Positions 1 to 7,270 of a stretch of DNA of 64,000 bases are shown here, one piece after another. Origin of the DNA: an uncultured Lachnospiraceae bacterium (lineage in GTDB: Bacteria; Bacillota; Clostridia; Lachnospirales; Lachnospiraceae). The DNA lies in assembly GCA_947631625.1 (NCBI GenBank), contig CANRMA010000006.1, positions 62,001 through 126,000 of the forward strand. Reading direction: 5' to 3'. A program made the translations under genes and the position numbers. The notes under the pieces were generated by a model. It ran no database searches. It was not told the DNA's origin and saw only the letters and a program-made list of their open reading frames with translations. How positions within the stretch are numbered: the stretch's first letter is position 1; each line of letters begins with the position of its first letter.

Positions 1-486
1 ATTTTCTGATTCAATGAATTGATAGTTGCCTGTGTCACCCAGAATAAAATTTTTCACTGTAATAATTGCAAAATCCTTTGTGTCTGTCATAACCCGACAT
101 AGCATATAGGGATTGTCAAAAGACAGATCAGTATCTAACAGCTTTACTCCTAAATCATTTTTTATTGCGTTATAATCGCGGTAATCCTTGTTAATAATTC
201 CATATTCATTAGGCATAGCATCCAATTCATTCATTTGCACAATCTGCATAGAATCCAGTTCGGTCAATATCTCCTCATTTACATAAACTTTGTTCAGTAT
301 GTGGTATCCGGCATAAACAGTAGTTCCTCCTAAAACAATGATTACAATAGAAGCTGCAAGACCTTTCCACATTCGGTTGGATTTGTGATAAACAGCTTTG
401 CTTTTGATATTGTTTTTAATTTCATCTGTCAGTTCTATCTGTCTAAGTTCCGAATCAATAATACTTTTTATACTATTTTTAGTCAT
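1..486 (-). CDS. Anti-sigma factor-like membrane protein (partial, runs off the left edge)
   Basis: The minus-strand frame is open from an ATG at 486 to the window edge, giving about 162 residues of the N-terminal part. A cytoplasmic stretch of about 40 residues is followed by one hydrophobic segment (residues about 45-62, SIVIIVLGGTTVYAG) and then an extracytoplasmic part. This layout is typical of anti-sigma factors encoded directly after an ECF sigma gene. The start overlaps the last 8 bases of the sigma gene (ATGACTAA), implying translational coupling. By analogy it would hold the sigma factor at the membrane until a signal is sensed. The family assignment rests on position and topology, since the C-terminal sensor part is missing. 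Confidence 0.7.
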   Translation of the reverse strand, partial: MTKNSIKSIIDSELRQIELTDEIKNNIKSKAVYHKSNRMWKGLAASIVIIVLGGTTVYAGYHILNKVYVNEEILTELDSMQIVQMNELDAMPNEYGIINKDYRDYNAIKNDLGVKLLDTDLSFDNPYMLCRVMTDTKDFAIITVKNFILGDTGNYQFIESEN

Positions 487-976
487 AACCTGCCTCCATT
501 AAAAATTTTTTAATTTTGCCTCTTGCTCTGTTTAAACGCTGTATAGTAGTATTTTCTGATTTTCCGATAACTATGGCTATTTCCTTAACGGACAGTTCTT
601 GGTAATAGTACAGTAAAATAATTTTCCTGTCATCTGCATTCAAAGTCATAATAGCCGCTGACACACTATCTTTTTCTAAAAAATCATTTATTGGGTCATT
701 ATTAATTCTATTTATTTGATTTTCAGGATTATTTTGACGCATATGGAACCAATTTGTTCTCATTACATTTTTACAACAATTGATAGCAATACGCATTAAC
801 CATGTCTTTTCACTTGATTTGTGTTCAAATAAGTCATAGGATTTCATCGCTTTTATAAAAGTTTCCTGAACAGCATCTTCCGCAAGCTGATAGTCTTTTA
901 AGTACAAGTAGCAAGTACGCAGAAGTTCATTTCCATACTCATGCATTAGTCTTTCTAAAAATTGTTCTTCTGGCAT
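479..976 (-). CDS. ECF-type sigma-70 family RNA polymerase sigma factor
   Basis: The product has about 165 residues with the two-domain ECF plan. Sigma region 2 (LAEDAVQETFIKAM) binds core polymerase and the -10 element. Sigma region 4 is a C-terminal helix-turn-helix (LSVKEIAIVIGKSENTTIQR) for the -35 element. I chose the ATG at 976; a GTG at 991 would also give an open frame but overlaps the Shine-Dalgarno AGGAGG. The next gene overlaps by 8 bases and looks like its anti-sigma factor, so the two probably form an autoregulated membrane-stress module. The signal is not apparent. Confidence 0.88.
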   Translation of the reverse strand: MPEEQFLERLMHEYGNELLRTCYLYLKDYQLAEDAVQETFIKAMKSYDLFEHKSSEKTWLMRIAINCCKNVMRTNWFHMRQNNPENQINRINNDPINDFLEKDSVSAAIMTLNADDRKIILLYYYQELSVKEIAIVIGKSENTTIQRLNRARGKIKKFLMEAGYD

Positions 977-1191
977 TTTGATTTTGCTCACCTCCTTTTA
1001 TTTATTAGACACGCCATATAAGTAAAATATTACATAGATTTATAAAATAATATCAATTTTGAGCAGTATTGTTATATAATGCAATTTTAAATTATACGAA
1101 ATATTTGTAATAACCGTTGCTTTTTGTGGTATAGTAGAGTAGAATAAAAATGATATAATTTAGATAAAATTTTGATAAGGAGTGAATGTAT

Positions 1192-1452
1192 ATGTTGCAG
1201 ATTAGACCTGTTTCTGATTTAAGAAATAAGTTTCCGGATATTGAGAAAATTGTAAATACGGGTGAACCTGTATATTTGACGAAAAACGGATATGGCGTAA
1301 TGGTGGTGCTTAGTCTGGAGGAATATTCGAGATTGACAGACGGGGTAGAAGCGGCATTGGATAAAGCGGACAGACTTGCAGCAGAGGATGCGGCGCGGAT
1401 GAGCCATGAGGAGGTTTTTGGGAATCTGCGGAGGAAAATCAATGAGCAGTAA
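1192..1452 (+). CDS. Type II antitoxin, Phd/YefM family
   Basis: This 86-residue protein starts with the Phd/YefM dimerisation fold (RPVSDLRNKFPDIEKIV, then VYLTKNGYGVMVVLSLEEYS), which binds the operator. A helical C-terminal tail would wrap around the toxin. The ATG at 1192 has AAGGAG 9 bases upstream; an ATG two codons earlier (1186) is too close to it. The partner toxin gene starts inside the last codons. Antitoxins of this family repress their own promoter, and the toxin acts as co-repressor. Assignment is by recognisable family sequence and by the paired layout. Confidence 0.88.
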   Translation: MLQIRPVSDLRNKFPDIEKIVNTGEPVYLTKNGYGVMVVLSLEEYSRLTDGVEAALDKADRLAAEDAARMSHEEVFGNLRRKINEQ

Positions 1453-1771
1453 AAAGTACAGATTGAGTTATCTGCCGCTTTTTTACGAAGATCTCGATGA
1501 AAAAGTCACTTATATTACTGAGGTACTAAAGAATCCCATAGCTGCAAATGACTTATTGGATAAAGTAGAAGCGGCTATTATGGAGCGTCTTCCAGTGGCA
1601 GAATCTTTTGAACCATATCATTCTGTCAGGGAGCGTAAGTATCCCTATTATCGTATTTATGTAGAGAATTATGTAGTTTATTATGTCGTAATAGATGATA
1701 ATTCGGATGATTTGGTTATGGAAGTTAGAAGGTTTCTCTACAATGGACAGAATAGGGATAAGTTGATTTGA
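1442..1771 (+). CDS. RelE/ParE superfamily toxin
   Basis: The product has 109 residues with the RelE/ParE fold: an N-terminal helical hairpin (FYEDLDEKVTYITEVL) followed by beta strands ending in EVRRFLYNGQNR. The start ATG lies 11 bases inside the antitoxin reading frame, with GGAGG just upstream, so the pair is translationally coupled. RelE-type members cleave mRNA on the ribosome and ParE-type members poison gyrase. The conserved arginines and the RRFLYNGQNR tail fit the plasmid-stabilisation RelE-like branch, but the target cannot be decided from sequence. Confidence 0.87.
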   Translation: MSSKKYRLSYLPLFYEDLDEKVTYITEVLKNPIAANDLLDKVEAAIMERLPVAESFEPYHSVRERKYPYYRIYVENYVVYYVVIDDNSDDLVMEVRRFLYNGQNRDKLI

Positions 1772-1819
1772 AAATAATAGATACCAATTAGAGATAAGGA
1801 ACATAGTATTGGAGGAAGT

Positions 1820-2719
1820 ATGACATTACAGCAATTAAAATATATGATAATCGTTGCGGAAAGAGGCTCCATTACAGAAGCGGCAAAAGAATTGTATATT
1901 TCTCAGCCGAGTCTTTCCGGCGCTATCAAAGAAGTAGAAAAGGAAGCCAGAGTAATAATTTTCAATCGATGCAGGACAGGCGTGGCGCTGACAAATGAGG
2001 GAATGGAATTTTTAGGATATGCAAGGCAGGTGGTTCAGCAGATGGAACTTCTGGAATCAAAATATATTGATAAAAAACCTGCAAAACAGAGATTTTGTGT
2101 TTCCACACAACACTATACCTTTACAACAAATGCGTTTGTAGAATTAATACAGCGTTTTGGACAGGAAAGGTTTGAATTCATTCTGAATGAAACACAGACT
2201 TACCAGATTATAGAAGATGTGCGCAACAGGTTTAGTGACTTGGGAATTCTGTATCTTTGTAATAGCAATGAAAATGTGTTGAGGAAGCTGTTTGAAGAAT
2301 ACAATCTGAATTTTTTTGAATTGTTTATTGCAACGCCTCATATTTTTATAAGAAAAGACCACCCGTTGGCAGGATGCGCATCTGTCAAGCTGGAAGATCT
2401 GAAACCATATCCTCGTCTTAGTTTTGTGCAGGGAACATATGAATCTTCCAATTTTTCAGAAGAACTTTTTAGCAATGAACCTGCCGAGAGAAGTATCAAG
2501 GTAAGTGACCGCGCGGCTATTGTAAACCTAATGATCGGACTGGATGGTTATACAATTTCAAGTGGCATTTTTCCTAAATATCTGCAAGGAGAATCTATAA
2601 TTTCAGTTCCTTTGGAGGAAAATGAGGTAATGCATATTGGATACATACTGAACAAGGATAAAACATTATCAGAATTAGGCGAGATTTATGTTGAGGCTTT
2701 GAAACAATACAAAACATAA
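1820..2719 (+). CDS. LysR family transcriptional regulator
   Basis: This 299-residue protein has the usual LysR length. The N-terminal winged helix-turn-helix (residues 1-60, MTLQQLKYMIIVAERGSITE then LYISQPSLSGAIKEVE) is textbook. The remainder is the periplasmic-binding-like effector domain. GGAGG precedes the start. It lies 100 bp upstream of, and in the same direction as, a LysE-type exporter. Two 15-bp palindromes stand in that gap, so the exporter gene is the likely target. LysR/LysE partnership is typical of amino-acid export controlled by the exported compound. The effector is unknown. Confidence 0.92.
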   Translation: MTLQQLKYMIIVAERGSITEAAKELYISQPSLSGAIKEVEKEARVIIFNRCRTGVALTNEGMEFLGYARQVVQQMELLESKYIDKKPAKQRFCVSTQHYTFTTNAFVELIQRFGQERFEFILNETQTYQIIEDVRNRFSDLGILYLCNSNENVLRKLFEEYNLNFFELFIATPHIFIRKDHPLAGCASVKLEDLKPYPRLSFVQGTYESSNFSEELFSNEPAERSIKVSDRAAIVNLMIGLDGYTISSGIFPKYLQGESIISVPLEENEVMHIGYILNKDKTLSELGEIYVEALKQYKT

Positions 2720-2726
2720 GCAAACC

Positions 2727-2771
2727 ATAGGTTCAACCTATACAATGACATATAAAACAGGTATTACCTAT
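2727..2771 (+). promoter_or_regulatory. Paired LysR-type operator ahead of the LysE gene
   Basis: A perfect 15-bp palindrome (ATAGGTTCAACCTAT, 2727-2741) is followed by a near-perfect one of the same design (ACAGGTATTACCTAT, 2757-2771). Their centres are 30 bp apart, close to three helical turns. Both fit the T-N11-A rule for LysR operators. They sit between the LysR gene and the exporter gene, immediately upstream of its probable promoter. Function is inferred from layout. Confidence 0.6.
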
Positions 2772-2819
2772 TACATGATATTCCGTGCTAAACTATAAAA
2801 ACGGAAGGGAGGCATACAA

Positions 2820-3406
2820 ATGCCAATTTATGTATTAGGTAATTTTTTAATTTATTCTATTATCAATGCCTTTACTCCGGGACCGGGAAACATTCTGGCC
2901 CTCAACACAGTAACAAACTATGGCGTTAAAAAAGGAAGGCCACTTTTTGGAGGAATTTTCTTAGGGTATTATGTTGTTCAGATTATATGCGCAATTTTCG
3001 TGTTCGGGGTTAGTACCTTTTTGCCGAATATGCTTGGCATAATGAAATACATAGGGGCTGCTTATATTTTATGGCTGGCAATTCATATTGCGTTAAGCAA
3101 ACCGCTACAGGCGATACAGAAAAATCAGCGTCATTTATAAAAGGTTTCTTATTACAATTTGTTAATATAAAAATTTATTTGTTTGGAATTACCGCATTGA
3201 CAGGGTATATTACGGATTACAGCACATCCTTATGGGTTTTACTTTTGTTTGAGATTATAATAGCTACGATTGGAACAACGGCAACGCTTACTTGGATTGG
3301 AATGGGTGTACTGATACAGAAAACATATCAAAAACATTATAAGGTAATTAACCTTGTTCTTGCATTAACATTATCAGAGTGTGTATACAGTATGCTGAAG
3401 TATTGA
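2820..3406 (+). pseudogene. LysE/RhtB family amino-acid exporter, interrupted by a frameshift
   Basis: Residues 1-94 (MPIYVLGNFLIYSIINAFTP, with the LysE signature TPGPGNILAL) are in one frame and the rest (GDTEKSASFIKGFLLQF to the stop at 3406) is in another. The switch falls near 3100-3106. One extra base there would restore a continuous protein of about 195 residues, the normal family length. The intact family is a six-helix inner-membrane exporter of basic or neutral amino acids. GGGAGG precedes the ATG. The single-base loss is not in a long homopolymer, so it could be a real recent mutation or a sequencing error. The stretch downstream of the shift shows no further damage, which argues for a recent event. 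Confidence 0.8.
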
Positions 3407-3420
3407 AAGGCGGCAAAATT

Positions 3421-3525
3421 ATGAAGAAAATTCTTTTGGCTACTCCTACTATGCATACGGAGGAGCAGCAGTATATTCAAAAGGCATTTGAAACACATTC
3501 CGAGCAAAATTTGGATATTCAACTT
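3421..3525 (+). pseudogene. Truncated N-terminal gene fragment, possibly of a DegT-type aminotransferase
   Basis: An ATG at 3421 opens about 35 residues (MKKILLATPTMHTEEQQYIQ, then KAFETHSEQNLDIQ) that read like a genuine protein N-terminus. They run straight into the 3' end of the opposite-strand DUF3021 gene. The wording resembles the beginning of DegT/DnrJ/EryC1 PLP-dependent aminotransferases, but too little remains for a firm assignment. It looks like a remnant left at a rearrangement junction near 3520. Confidence 0.3.
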
Positions 3526-4014
3526 TCAAACTTTGTTTTCCTCCGTTTCTTTAAGGCGGCGTAAGGCTTCCTCCATACGTCTGTTTTCTGTCTTTTCCTT
3601 GAGCGTCACAAAAAGGCAGCTTCCGGCAAAGCAGACTCCGAAGCAGCAGAAAAACATAAGCCACGACTGCCACATATCTACCGGGAACCAGTCAAACAGG
3701 ATAATAAAAGCTGCGATTATAATAACCGCAAAAGTCAGCATGCAGATGCATCTTAAGCAGACGGGCATTTTTTTAATTATACTGTCTGTAAAGAAAACAT
3801 AACGTGCCGCCGTAAGCAGAGCGGAAACGCATAGAAACTGAAAGGAAACATTTATCGGGATTCCCTGCGCGCCCAATGCAAAGATTGCTGAAACATCGCT
3901 TGCGGAGTTACCGAACGCAAGGCAGAAAATATTCAGTATCAACATGGTAAAACCAAATATGATCATCACCTGCGCCAGATAATCCAAGATCGTTCTTTTT
4001 TCTTCCATAATCAT
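3526..4014 (-). CDS. DUF3021 family four-helix membrane protein
   Basis: The 162-residue product has four predicted membrane helices (near residues 12-35, 50-72, 85-107 and 115-136) and a short charged C-terminal tail (ENRRMEEALRRLKETEE). DUF3021 proteins are almost always encoded directly after a LytTR DNA-binding protein, as here; the two genes share the overlap ATGA. In that family context the membrane partner is thought to restrain or signal to the LytTR regulator. No enzyme motif is visible. Confidence 0.8.
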   Translation of the reverse strand: MIMEEKRTILDYLAQVMIIFGFTMLILNIFCLAFGNSASDVSAIFALGAQGIPINVSFQFLCVSALLTAARYVFFTDSIIKKMPVCLRCICMLTFAVIIIAAFIILFDWFPVDMWQSWLMFFCCFGVCFAGSCLFVTLKEKTENRRMEEALRRLKETEENKV

Positions 4015-4451
4015 ATCACTCCTAATCGTTTTTTTAATTCATCCGCATACTGTCTGGATGCTATAATTTGTTCCCCGTTTGACATAGTAATGCGTATTTT
4101 TCTATTGATATCAGCTTTTAAGGACTGTACGTTAGGCAAATGGATCAAAAATGACTTGCTTACTCGCAAAAATCCAAAACCTTCCAGTTGTCCTTCTAAT
4201 TCATAAAGACGGAAATCGGATTCGTAAATCTCATCCGACGTATAAACAAAGCATTTCCGATCGATGCTTTCTATATAAATGACTTCTGCAATATTCAGCA
4301 GATAAATTTCTCCGTTTTTTCTTGCCGTTAATTGATGATTCATCATACGCAGCGTTTCCAGAAGCTTTTCGACATCCGGCGTCAAATGCTTACAGGTAAC
4401 TAAAATGTGCAGGTCGTCTGCTTTGTCATCGACCATGATTTCTATTTTCAA
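4011..4451 (-). CDS. LytTR family DNA-binding transcriptional regulator
   Basis: The protein has 146 residues. The C-terminal two thirds (from about residue 45) is a LytTR DNA-binding domain (LLNIAEVIYIESIDRKCFVY, then GFLRVSKSFLIHLPNVQSLK). There is no receiver domain, so it is not a two-component response regulator. It is coupled by a 4-bp overlap to the DUF3021 gene. LytTR proteins bind paired direct repeats about 21 bp apart. A 12-bp direct repeat with exactly that spacing lies upstream at 4601-4633, near the divergent sigma/ABC operon, which it may control. Confidence 0.88.
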   Translation of the reverse strand: MKIEIMVDDKADDLHILVTCKHLTPDVEKLLETLRMMNHQLTARKNGEIYLLNIAEVIYIESIDRKCFVYTSDEIYESDFRLYELEGQLEGFGFLRVSKSFLIHLPNVQSLKADINRKIRITMSNGEQIIASRQYADELKKRLGVI

Positions 4452-4600
4452 TGTTTTCTCTCCTTTTTGGGTGTCATGAATCCTAAGTGATCCTGCAGCT
4501 TTATTTTATAACAGGTTTGCAGTCGCCTATGTATGAATCGTTGACTCTGAAGTTATTATACTTCATAGTTTTTCTTTTACAACTATCATGAACACAGGTT

Positions 4601-4633
4601 GCCATATTTCAAACATAAGCTGCCATATTTCAA
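4601..4633 (+). promoter_or_regulatory. Direct repeat with LytTR-type spacing
   Basis: The 12-mer GCCATATTTCAA occurs at 4601-4612 and again at 4622-4633, a 21-bp register. LytTR proteins read two direct half-sites on one DNA face, two helical turns apart. A -10-like TATACT (4665-4670) with a poor -35 follows, as expected for an activator-dependent promoter driving the gene at 4721. Confidence 0.5.
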
Positions 4634-4720
4634 TTTATCCTATCTTTTCTTAAGATAATTTCGTTATACTATATAGATGGTCTGTAATAAATGCAAACAC
4701 CGTCAAGGAGAAGTTAAGAC

Positions 4721-5356
4721 ATGGACTCGGACTATATCCTGATAAAGAAAATGAAAATGGGGAACGAGACGGCAATAGATACTTTTGTGCGAAAGTATTA
4801 TCCGGCCATATTCAGATATTGTCTGTTCCATATAAACGATCGCGGATATGCGCAGGATTTAACGCAGGAAACATTTGTTAAATTTTTCACAAACTTTGAC
4901 AAATATGTTCATTCCGGAAAAGCGCTGAATTATCTGTATGTAATAGCGGGCAATGCCTGTAAGGATTATTACAGGAAAAAGAGCAGGGCCGTAACGGAAG
5001 TCAGTATGGAAGGGGTTTATGCGGCGGAAAAGTTTAACGGCGCCAAGTCAGACTGCGAAAAGCCGGATTATGCAAAGTTGGATTATGCAAAGCCCGAAAG
5101 AATAATATCGTCAGGCTGTAAAGGGTATAACAGAAATGCATACGAAATTGAAGGCATAATCGAACGGTTGGACATACATAGCGCTTTTGATTCACTTCCG
5201 GAAGAAATAAAAGAAACGGCGGTATTATATTTTATGCAGGAGTTGAGCCAGAAGGATATAGCGAGGATACTGGGTATAGGGCTTCCGCTGGTAAAATACA
5301 GGATAAAAAGGGCAAGGGAGCTGTTGGCGTTGTATATAGGAAATGATAACGATTAA
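4721..5356 (+). CDS. Sigma-70 family RNA polymerase sigma factor (ECF type) with an internal linker insertion
   Basis: The product has 211 residues, longer than a standard ECF factor. Region 2 is clear (AQDLTQETFVKFFTNFDKYV), as is region 4 (LSQKDIARILGIGLPLVKYR). Between them lies a longer, polar linker with short internal repeats (CEKPDYAKLDYAKPE). No anti-sigma gene follows. Instead a membrane protein, an ABC ATPase and an ABC permease follow downstream, with a repeat element in between. This arrangement suggests a sigma factor serving an ABC export or self-protection operon. The start ATG follows AAGGAG. Confidence 0.85.
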   Translation: MDSDYILIKKMKMGNETAIDTFVRKYYPAIFRYCLFHINDRGYAQDLTQETFVKFFTNFDKYVHSGKALNYLYVIAGNACKDYYRKKSRAVTEVSMEGVYAAEKFNGAKSDCEKPDYAKLDYAKPERIISSGCKGYNRNAYEIEGIIERLDIHSAFDSLPEEIKETAVLYFMQELSQKDIARILGIGLPLVKYRIKRARELLALYIGNDND

Positions 5357-5357
5357 T

Positions 5358-5560
5358 AAGTAATTGCGAAACATTGATTTACATCTTTGAGATTGTGCAG
5401 ATTTAACAAAACCCTTGCAGGCCGCTTTCGCTGCGTTGAGCGCAGTAGCGGCACTAAGCTCGAAAATACCTCGCTAAGTGCCGACGCGCTCAGAGCGCCT
5501 GCAATGGTGTTTGTTAAATCTGTACAATCAATATACGTTAAGAGAGTTTCGCAAATACCT
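5358..5560. repeat. TIR element, copy A (203 bp)
   Basis: The element is bounded by inverted ends: AAGTAATTGCGAAAC at 5358-5372 and, on the other strand, AGGTATTTGCGAAAC at 5546-5560. Inside the ends a second inverted block matches on both arms (GATTGTRCAGATTTAACAAA, then TTGCAGG). The centre is GC-rich and palindromic. It encodes nothing convincing. The same design recurs at 17753-17976, and half of it at 54458-54550. It separates the sigma gene from the membrane-protein gene in this operon and could fold into a long RNA hairpin. It resembles a miniature inverted-repeat element; no transposase is present in the window. Confidence 0.75.
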
Positions 5561-5591
5561 GATAACTATTAAAAAAGGAAGGGGTGTAGAT

Positions 5592-6365
5592 ATGAATAGA
5601 TACAAAACAGACCGATTGATTAAAAGTTTTTGTAGATCGCGGATGTTAAACAGTCCTTTATATGAATGGGATGAGGGTTTATTTTTGAGGGAAGTAATAT
5701 CCGGATCAAGAGAAGCATTTTATGAAAACGAACGAAATTCAACGCTCAGTCATTTAGAGTTTTTGCGCATACAGAGCGGTTATATCAAAAAACGTCTGTG
5801 GGTGGCGCAAGGGCTTATTCTGGCCGTTCTGTGGTATGTTTTGAATTATATCGATATAGGGTGGAATGTGCAAAAAGGTATGGCGATAACAGCGTCGTTA
5901 TTTGGGATTCTGGCTGTGCCTGAATTATGGAAAAATAAAAATGCCAATGCTATGGAGGTCGAAGGATCTTCATATTATAACCTGAGGCAGATATATGCGG
6001 CGAGAATTTTAGTATTTGCAATGGTGGATTTGGCAATGGTCAGTGTGTTTGGCGTGGCAGTCTGTTTTAATGAGAGAATAAGAGCGGCGGATTTTATAAT
6101 TAATTTTCTGATACCCTTTAACGTGAACTGTGGTATATGTTTTGAAACTTTATTCAGTAAAAAGAATATTTCGGATACGGAAGCGGCTATAATCTGCTGC
6201 ATATTGTCTGCCATATGGGTAGAGTTTGTGATAAATGAAAGGATTTATAGTCTTATTTCCGAGCCGCTATGGTTCATTATTTTTATAATATCAATACTGT
6301 ATATGGTCTGCTGTATTGTCAGAGGGCAGAAAAATTTTGATAAATTGTGGGAGGGAGATTTTTAA
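5592..6365 (+). CDS. Membrane protein of unknown function in an ABC operon
   Basis: The protein has 257 residues from the ATG at 5592, which follows a GGAAGGGG Shine-Dalgarno; an upstream in-frame start lies within the repeat element and is unlikely. The first 80 residues are polar and cytoplasmic. About six hydrophobic segments follow (from WVAQGLILAVLWYVL to FIISILYMVCCIV). The next gene, an ABC ATPase, starts 2 bases downstream of the stop. It could be an accessory membrane subunit or a regulator of the preceding sigma factor. I recognise no family. Confidence 0.75.
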   Translation: MNRYKTDRLIKSFCRSRMLNSPLYEWDEGLFLREVISGSREAFYENERNSTLSHLEFLRIQSGYIKKRLWVAQGLILAVLWYVLNYIDIGWNVQKGMAITASLFGILAVPELWKNKNANAMEVEGSSYYNLRQIYAARILVFAMVDLAMVSVFGVAVCFNERIRAADFIINFLIPFNVNCGICFETLFSKKNISDTEAAIICCILSAIWVEFVINERIYSLISEPLWFIIFIISILYMVCCIVRGQKNFDKLWEGDF

Positions 6366-6367
6366 AT

Positions 6368-7270
6368 ATGGAACTAAAGATTGTAGGTCTTACAAAAAAT
6401 TATCAGGATATAGTTGCGGTAAATGATTTTTCTTATACTATGACAAACGGAGTGTACGGTCTGTTAGGTGTCAACGGAGCAGGCAAGACAACGCTTATGA
6501 GAATGTTATGTACTTTGATACAGCCAACAAGGGGAGAAGTGTTATGGAACGGTCAAAATATCTCTGCCCTTGGGGGAGAGTATAGAAAAGCGCTTGGCTA
6601 TCTGCCTCAGGATTTTGGATATTATCCGGACTTTACTTTGTGGGACTATCTGATGTATATTGCTTCGATTAAGGGACTTAGAAATACGGTGGCAAAGAAG
6701 AGGGCGCAGTTGTTGATCGAGCAGGTCGGACTTAAGGAAGAGAGGAATAAAAAAATGAAGAAGCTTTCCGGCGGAATGAAGCGGAGAGCGGGGATAGCGC
6801 AGGCTATGTTGGGCGACCCCAAGCTGCTTATTTTAGACGAACCTACGGCGGGACTGGACCCTAATGAAAGGATAAGGTTCAGAAATCTAATAAGCGAATT
6901 GGCGCAGGAGAGGATAGTGCTGCTTTCGACTCACATAGTTTCGGATGTGGAATATATCGCAAAGGAGATACTTTTGATGCAAAAAGGCAAGCTGGCTATG
7001 AGCGGAACTGTGAATGAAATTATCGAAAACCTGCCGATAAAGGTATGGAGTATAGAGGTGCCAAAGAAAGAAATCTCATCATATTTTAATTTGTATAAGA
7101 TTGCTAATGTAAGGACCGAAAGTGATATGGTATCGGGCGGCAAAGCGAAACTTCGCATACTGTCCGCCAAACCGCCTGCGGAAGATGCGGTGTTGGAGAC
7201 TGCGGTAATGGAAGATGTATTTTTATATTATTTTGGAGAAACGGCAGGTGAACAATATGGTCAGATATGA
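6368..7270 (+). CDS. ABC transporter ATP-binding protein
   Basis: The 300-residue ATPase has Walker A GVNGAGKTT (residues 34-42), the signature LSGGMKRR, Walker B LLILDEPTAGLDP and a switch histidine in STHI. The C-terminal part of about 80 residues is typical of single-ATPase export systems (CcmA/NatA class). The start was placed at the ATG at 6368, three codons after the preceding gene's stop region. The next gene, the permease, begins inside its 3' end. It supplies energy to the exporter encoded by 7257-8480, probably with the upstream membrane protein. Confidence 0.92.
   Translation: MELKIVGLTKNYQDIVAVNDFSYTMTNGVYGLLGVNGAGKTTLMRMLCTLIQPTRGEVLWNGQNISALGGEYRKALGYLPQDFGYYPDFTLWDYLMYIASIKGLRNTVAKKRAQLLIEQVGLKEERNKKMKKLSGGMKRRAGIAQAMLGDPKLLILDEPTAGLDPNERIRFRNLISELAQERIVLLSTHIVSDVEYIAKEILLMQKGKLAMSGTVNEIIENLPIKVWSIEVPKKEISSYFNLYKIANVRTESDMVSGGKAKLRILSAKPPAEDAVLETAVMEDVFLYYFGETAGEQYGQI

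Noticed and set aside
3100-3106. Programmed ribosomal frameshift in the LysE gene
   Set aside because: No slippery heptamer or downstream structure is evident, and LysE genes are not known to use frameshifting.
5387-5572. 61-residue frame inside TIR element copy A
   Set aside because: It lies wholly within the palindromic repeat, is not kept in copy B, and has no protein-like character.
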